A stretch of 17,745 nucleotides of DNA, taken from contig JAAUTT010000012.1 of the NCBI GenBank assembly GCA_012031335.1, forward strand, positions 1-17,745. Direction: 5' to 3'. The notes under the pieces were generated by a model, which worked only from the letters and a program-made list of their open reading frames with translations, was not told where the DNA came from and ran no database searches. Both the position numbers and the translations under genes were made by a program. The DNA is from Bacteroidales bacterium. Lineage in GTDB: Bacteria > Bacteroidota > Bacteroidia > Bacteroidales > JAAUTT01. This document shows, piece by piece, positions 16,607-17,745 of the stretch; the first letter of the stretch is position 1, and each line of letters starts with the position of its first letter.

Positions 16607-17745
16607 TTAGATTACAGGAAGTGTCCAGGGTTGACGATAAGGGCGTGATAGAAGTCGGCTGGCATATTCGTTGCCAATTATCTCTTCCTTTTCGGGATCC
16701 CACTGGATTTTTTGATTGGTAAGCATGGCAATTTCGCCCAACAAACCAACAGATATCGACCGATGGGCTATTTCGGCCGGAGTAATTGTCTCTTTCCGGC
16801 TTTTTATACAATCCAGAAAGTTTTGGCAATGATCAGTGCTTTTGTAAAGTAATTTTTCACCAGGCCCTGCTATTTCTTTCAAAATTGAGGGATCGGAAGC
16901 TTCAAGCACATCACCTCTGTCGACATGAATCCAACCCTTATCACCATGCCAAACAGTTCCCATTCCGTGTTTTAAACGGGAAGCATTGGCGACTCTCATT
17001 TCACTCCATTGGAATAGATACATGTAAAATCGTATTCCACTGCTACATCGTAGATTCCTTCGCGGGGAAATACGCCAGTGCCTTCGATTGAAACCGGACC
17101 TGTTCTTTCAAGTCCCAATCCCCAATGAGCAATATCAATATGGTGTCCGGCCCAGTCGGTTAGCTGTCCGCCCGAGTAATCCTGAATCCACCTCCAATTC
17201 CAGTGACAAATGCCTCTGTATGGCACTTTAAGCGCAGGGCCTAACCAGAATTCCCAGTCAAGTCCTTCTGGAACCTCCATAACGGGTGGTGTTCCAATAG
17301 ACTTTCTGCCATCGGGCAATCCCACTTCCACATATGTTACATTACCAATTCGGCCATTCACTACCAGTTCAGCACCTTTTCGGAAATTCTCAACCGACCG
17401 TTGCCAGCTGCCTGTTTGCCAAATGATATTATTCTTTTTTACAGCATTCACAATAGCCTGCCCTTCGCGGATACTTCTTGCAAGAGGCTTTTCTCCGTAA
17501 ATGTCGAGCTTTTTATTAGCACAACTTACCGCAACGATGGCATGCCAATGGTCGGGCAAAGCCATAGCAACTGCATCTAACTTTTCCTTTTCGAGAAACT
17601 CGCGAAAATCGGCATATGTACGACAATCAGTATTACCATATTGCTTATCTACAAGTTCTTTTGCCGAGGCATTATTACTTTTGTCGACATCGCAAACAGA
17701 AACAAATTGGAATTCCTTTTTTGCCAGAAAACTCCTCATATTGCT
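16607..17745 (-). CDS. Gfo/Idh/MocA-family oxidoreductase (partial at its N-terminus; one apparent 1-base deletion)
   Basis: This is an NAD(P)-dependent oxidoreductase that probably acts on a sugar or sugar derivative. The frame runs off the right edge, so the Rossmann GxGxxG loop is missing. What remains starts at SNMRSFLAKKEFQFVSVCDVD, with the cofactor Asp, then LDAVAMALPDHWHAIVAVSC, the catalytic-lysine motif YGEKPLARSIREG, then WQRSVENFRKGAELV, GLPDGRKSIGTPP, and GGQLTDWAGHHIDIAHWGLG near the substrate site. The frame breaks at 16999-17001: GVK is followed by a stop, and restoring one A gives YSNGVKMRVANASRLKHGMG, which continues to the end (PYRQPWTLPVI). About 380 codons are present. 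The GGQLTDWAGHHIDIA type is frequent in Bacteroidota and Planctomycetes beside ThuA proteins. It is the first visible gene of the minus-strand cluster. Confidence 0.92.

Noticed and set aside
16593..16829. N-terminal extension of the ThuA protein by 79 residues
   Set aside because: It overlaps the C-terminus of the oxidoreductase gene in another frame, and a clear lipoprotein signal starts at the ATG at 16592.
871..17005. Programmed ribosomal frameshifting as the cause of the many frame breaks
   Set aside because: Breaks occur in unrelated genes, in both directions, at different homopolymers, without a shared slippery heptamer or downstream structure. Several genes would need two or three events each.
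1..17745. CRISPR array, tRNA or rRNA genes, defence or phage island
   Set aside because: No spaced direct repeats, cloverleaf sequences or recognisable defence or phage proteins were found on either strand.

Overview
The window comes from a Bacteroidota chromosome, most likely a Bacteroidales or Marinilabiliales-type environmental lineage. Three things point there: a DUF5686/carboxypeptidase-regulatory-like outer-membrane protein, several secreted proteins with short Sec signals ending in Ala-Gln, and -7 elements matching the Bacteroidota consensus TAnnTTTG upstream of at least four genes. The DNA is moderately A+T-rich. I see no rRNA, tRNA, CRISPR array, insertion sequence, phage gene or defence cassette.

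Layout. 1-722 (-) is the N-terminal part of a DUF5686 protein, divergent from an aspartate kinase (871-2125, +). The kinase converges on a small gamma-glutamylcyclotransferase-like protein (2127-2480, -). A gene-poor stretch (2481-2914) holds one uncertain coding-like segment. Then come a secreted M28 zinc peptidase (2915-4263, +), a carbamate kinase (4336-5291, -) and the transcription-repair coupling factor Mfd (5487-8831, -). Divergent from mfd is a secreted glycosidase-like protein (9028-11197, +), followed by a YdeI/OmpD-associated DUF1905 protein (11405-11887, +). A strong hairpin (11921-11958) separates these from a tightly spaced minus-strand cluster that runs in from the right edge: Gfo/Idh/MocA oxidoreductase, ThuA-domain lipoprotein, membrane-anchored GT2 glycosyltransferase, GT-C (GT39-like) glycosyltransferase with a C-terminal TPR domain, and a small membrane protein with a lysine tail.

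The most coherent functional unit is the GT2 plus GT-C/TPR pair. The first enzyme is of the type that loads a sugar onto a polyprenyl phosphate. The second is of the type that uses such a lipid-linked sugar on the far side of the membrane. The oxidoreductase and ThuA lipoprotein upstream look like sugar-metabolism genes. The plus-strand secreted peptidase and glycosidase-like protein suit an organism that digests extracellular polymers.

A dominant technical feature is that 10 of the 13 confident protein genes are interrupted by single-base indels, mostly in short homopolymers. I count 21 (13 apparent deletions, 8 apparent insertions). In every gene the family-typical reading frame resumes immediately after the shift, and the two parts join into a normal-length protein. 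I therefore annotate each gene as one CDS over its full span and treat the breaks as probable sequencing or assembly errors, not gene decay. I did not find a convincing previously undescribed system; the GT2/GT-C-TPR operon and the palindromic divergent promoter are the best candidates for a closer look.
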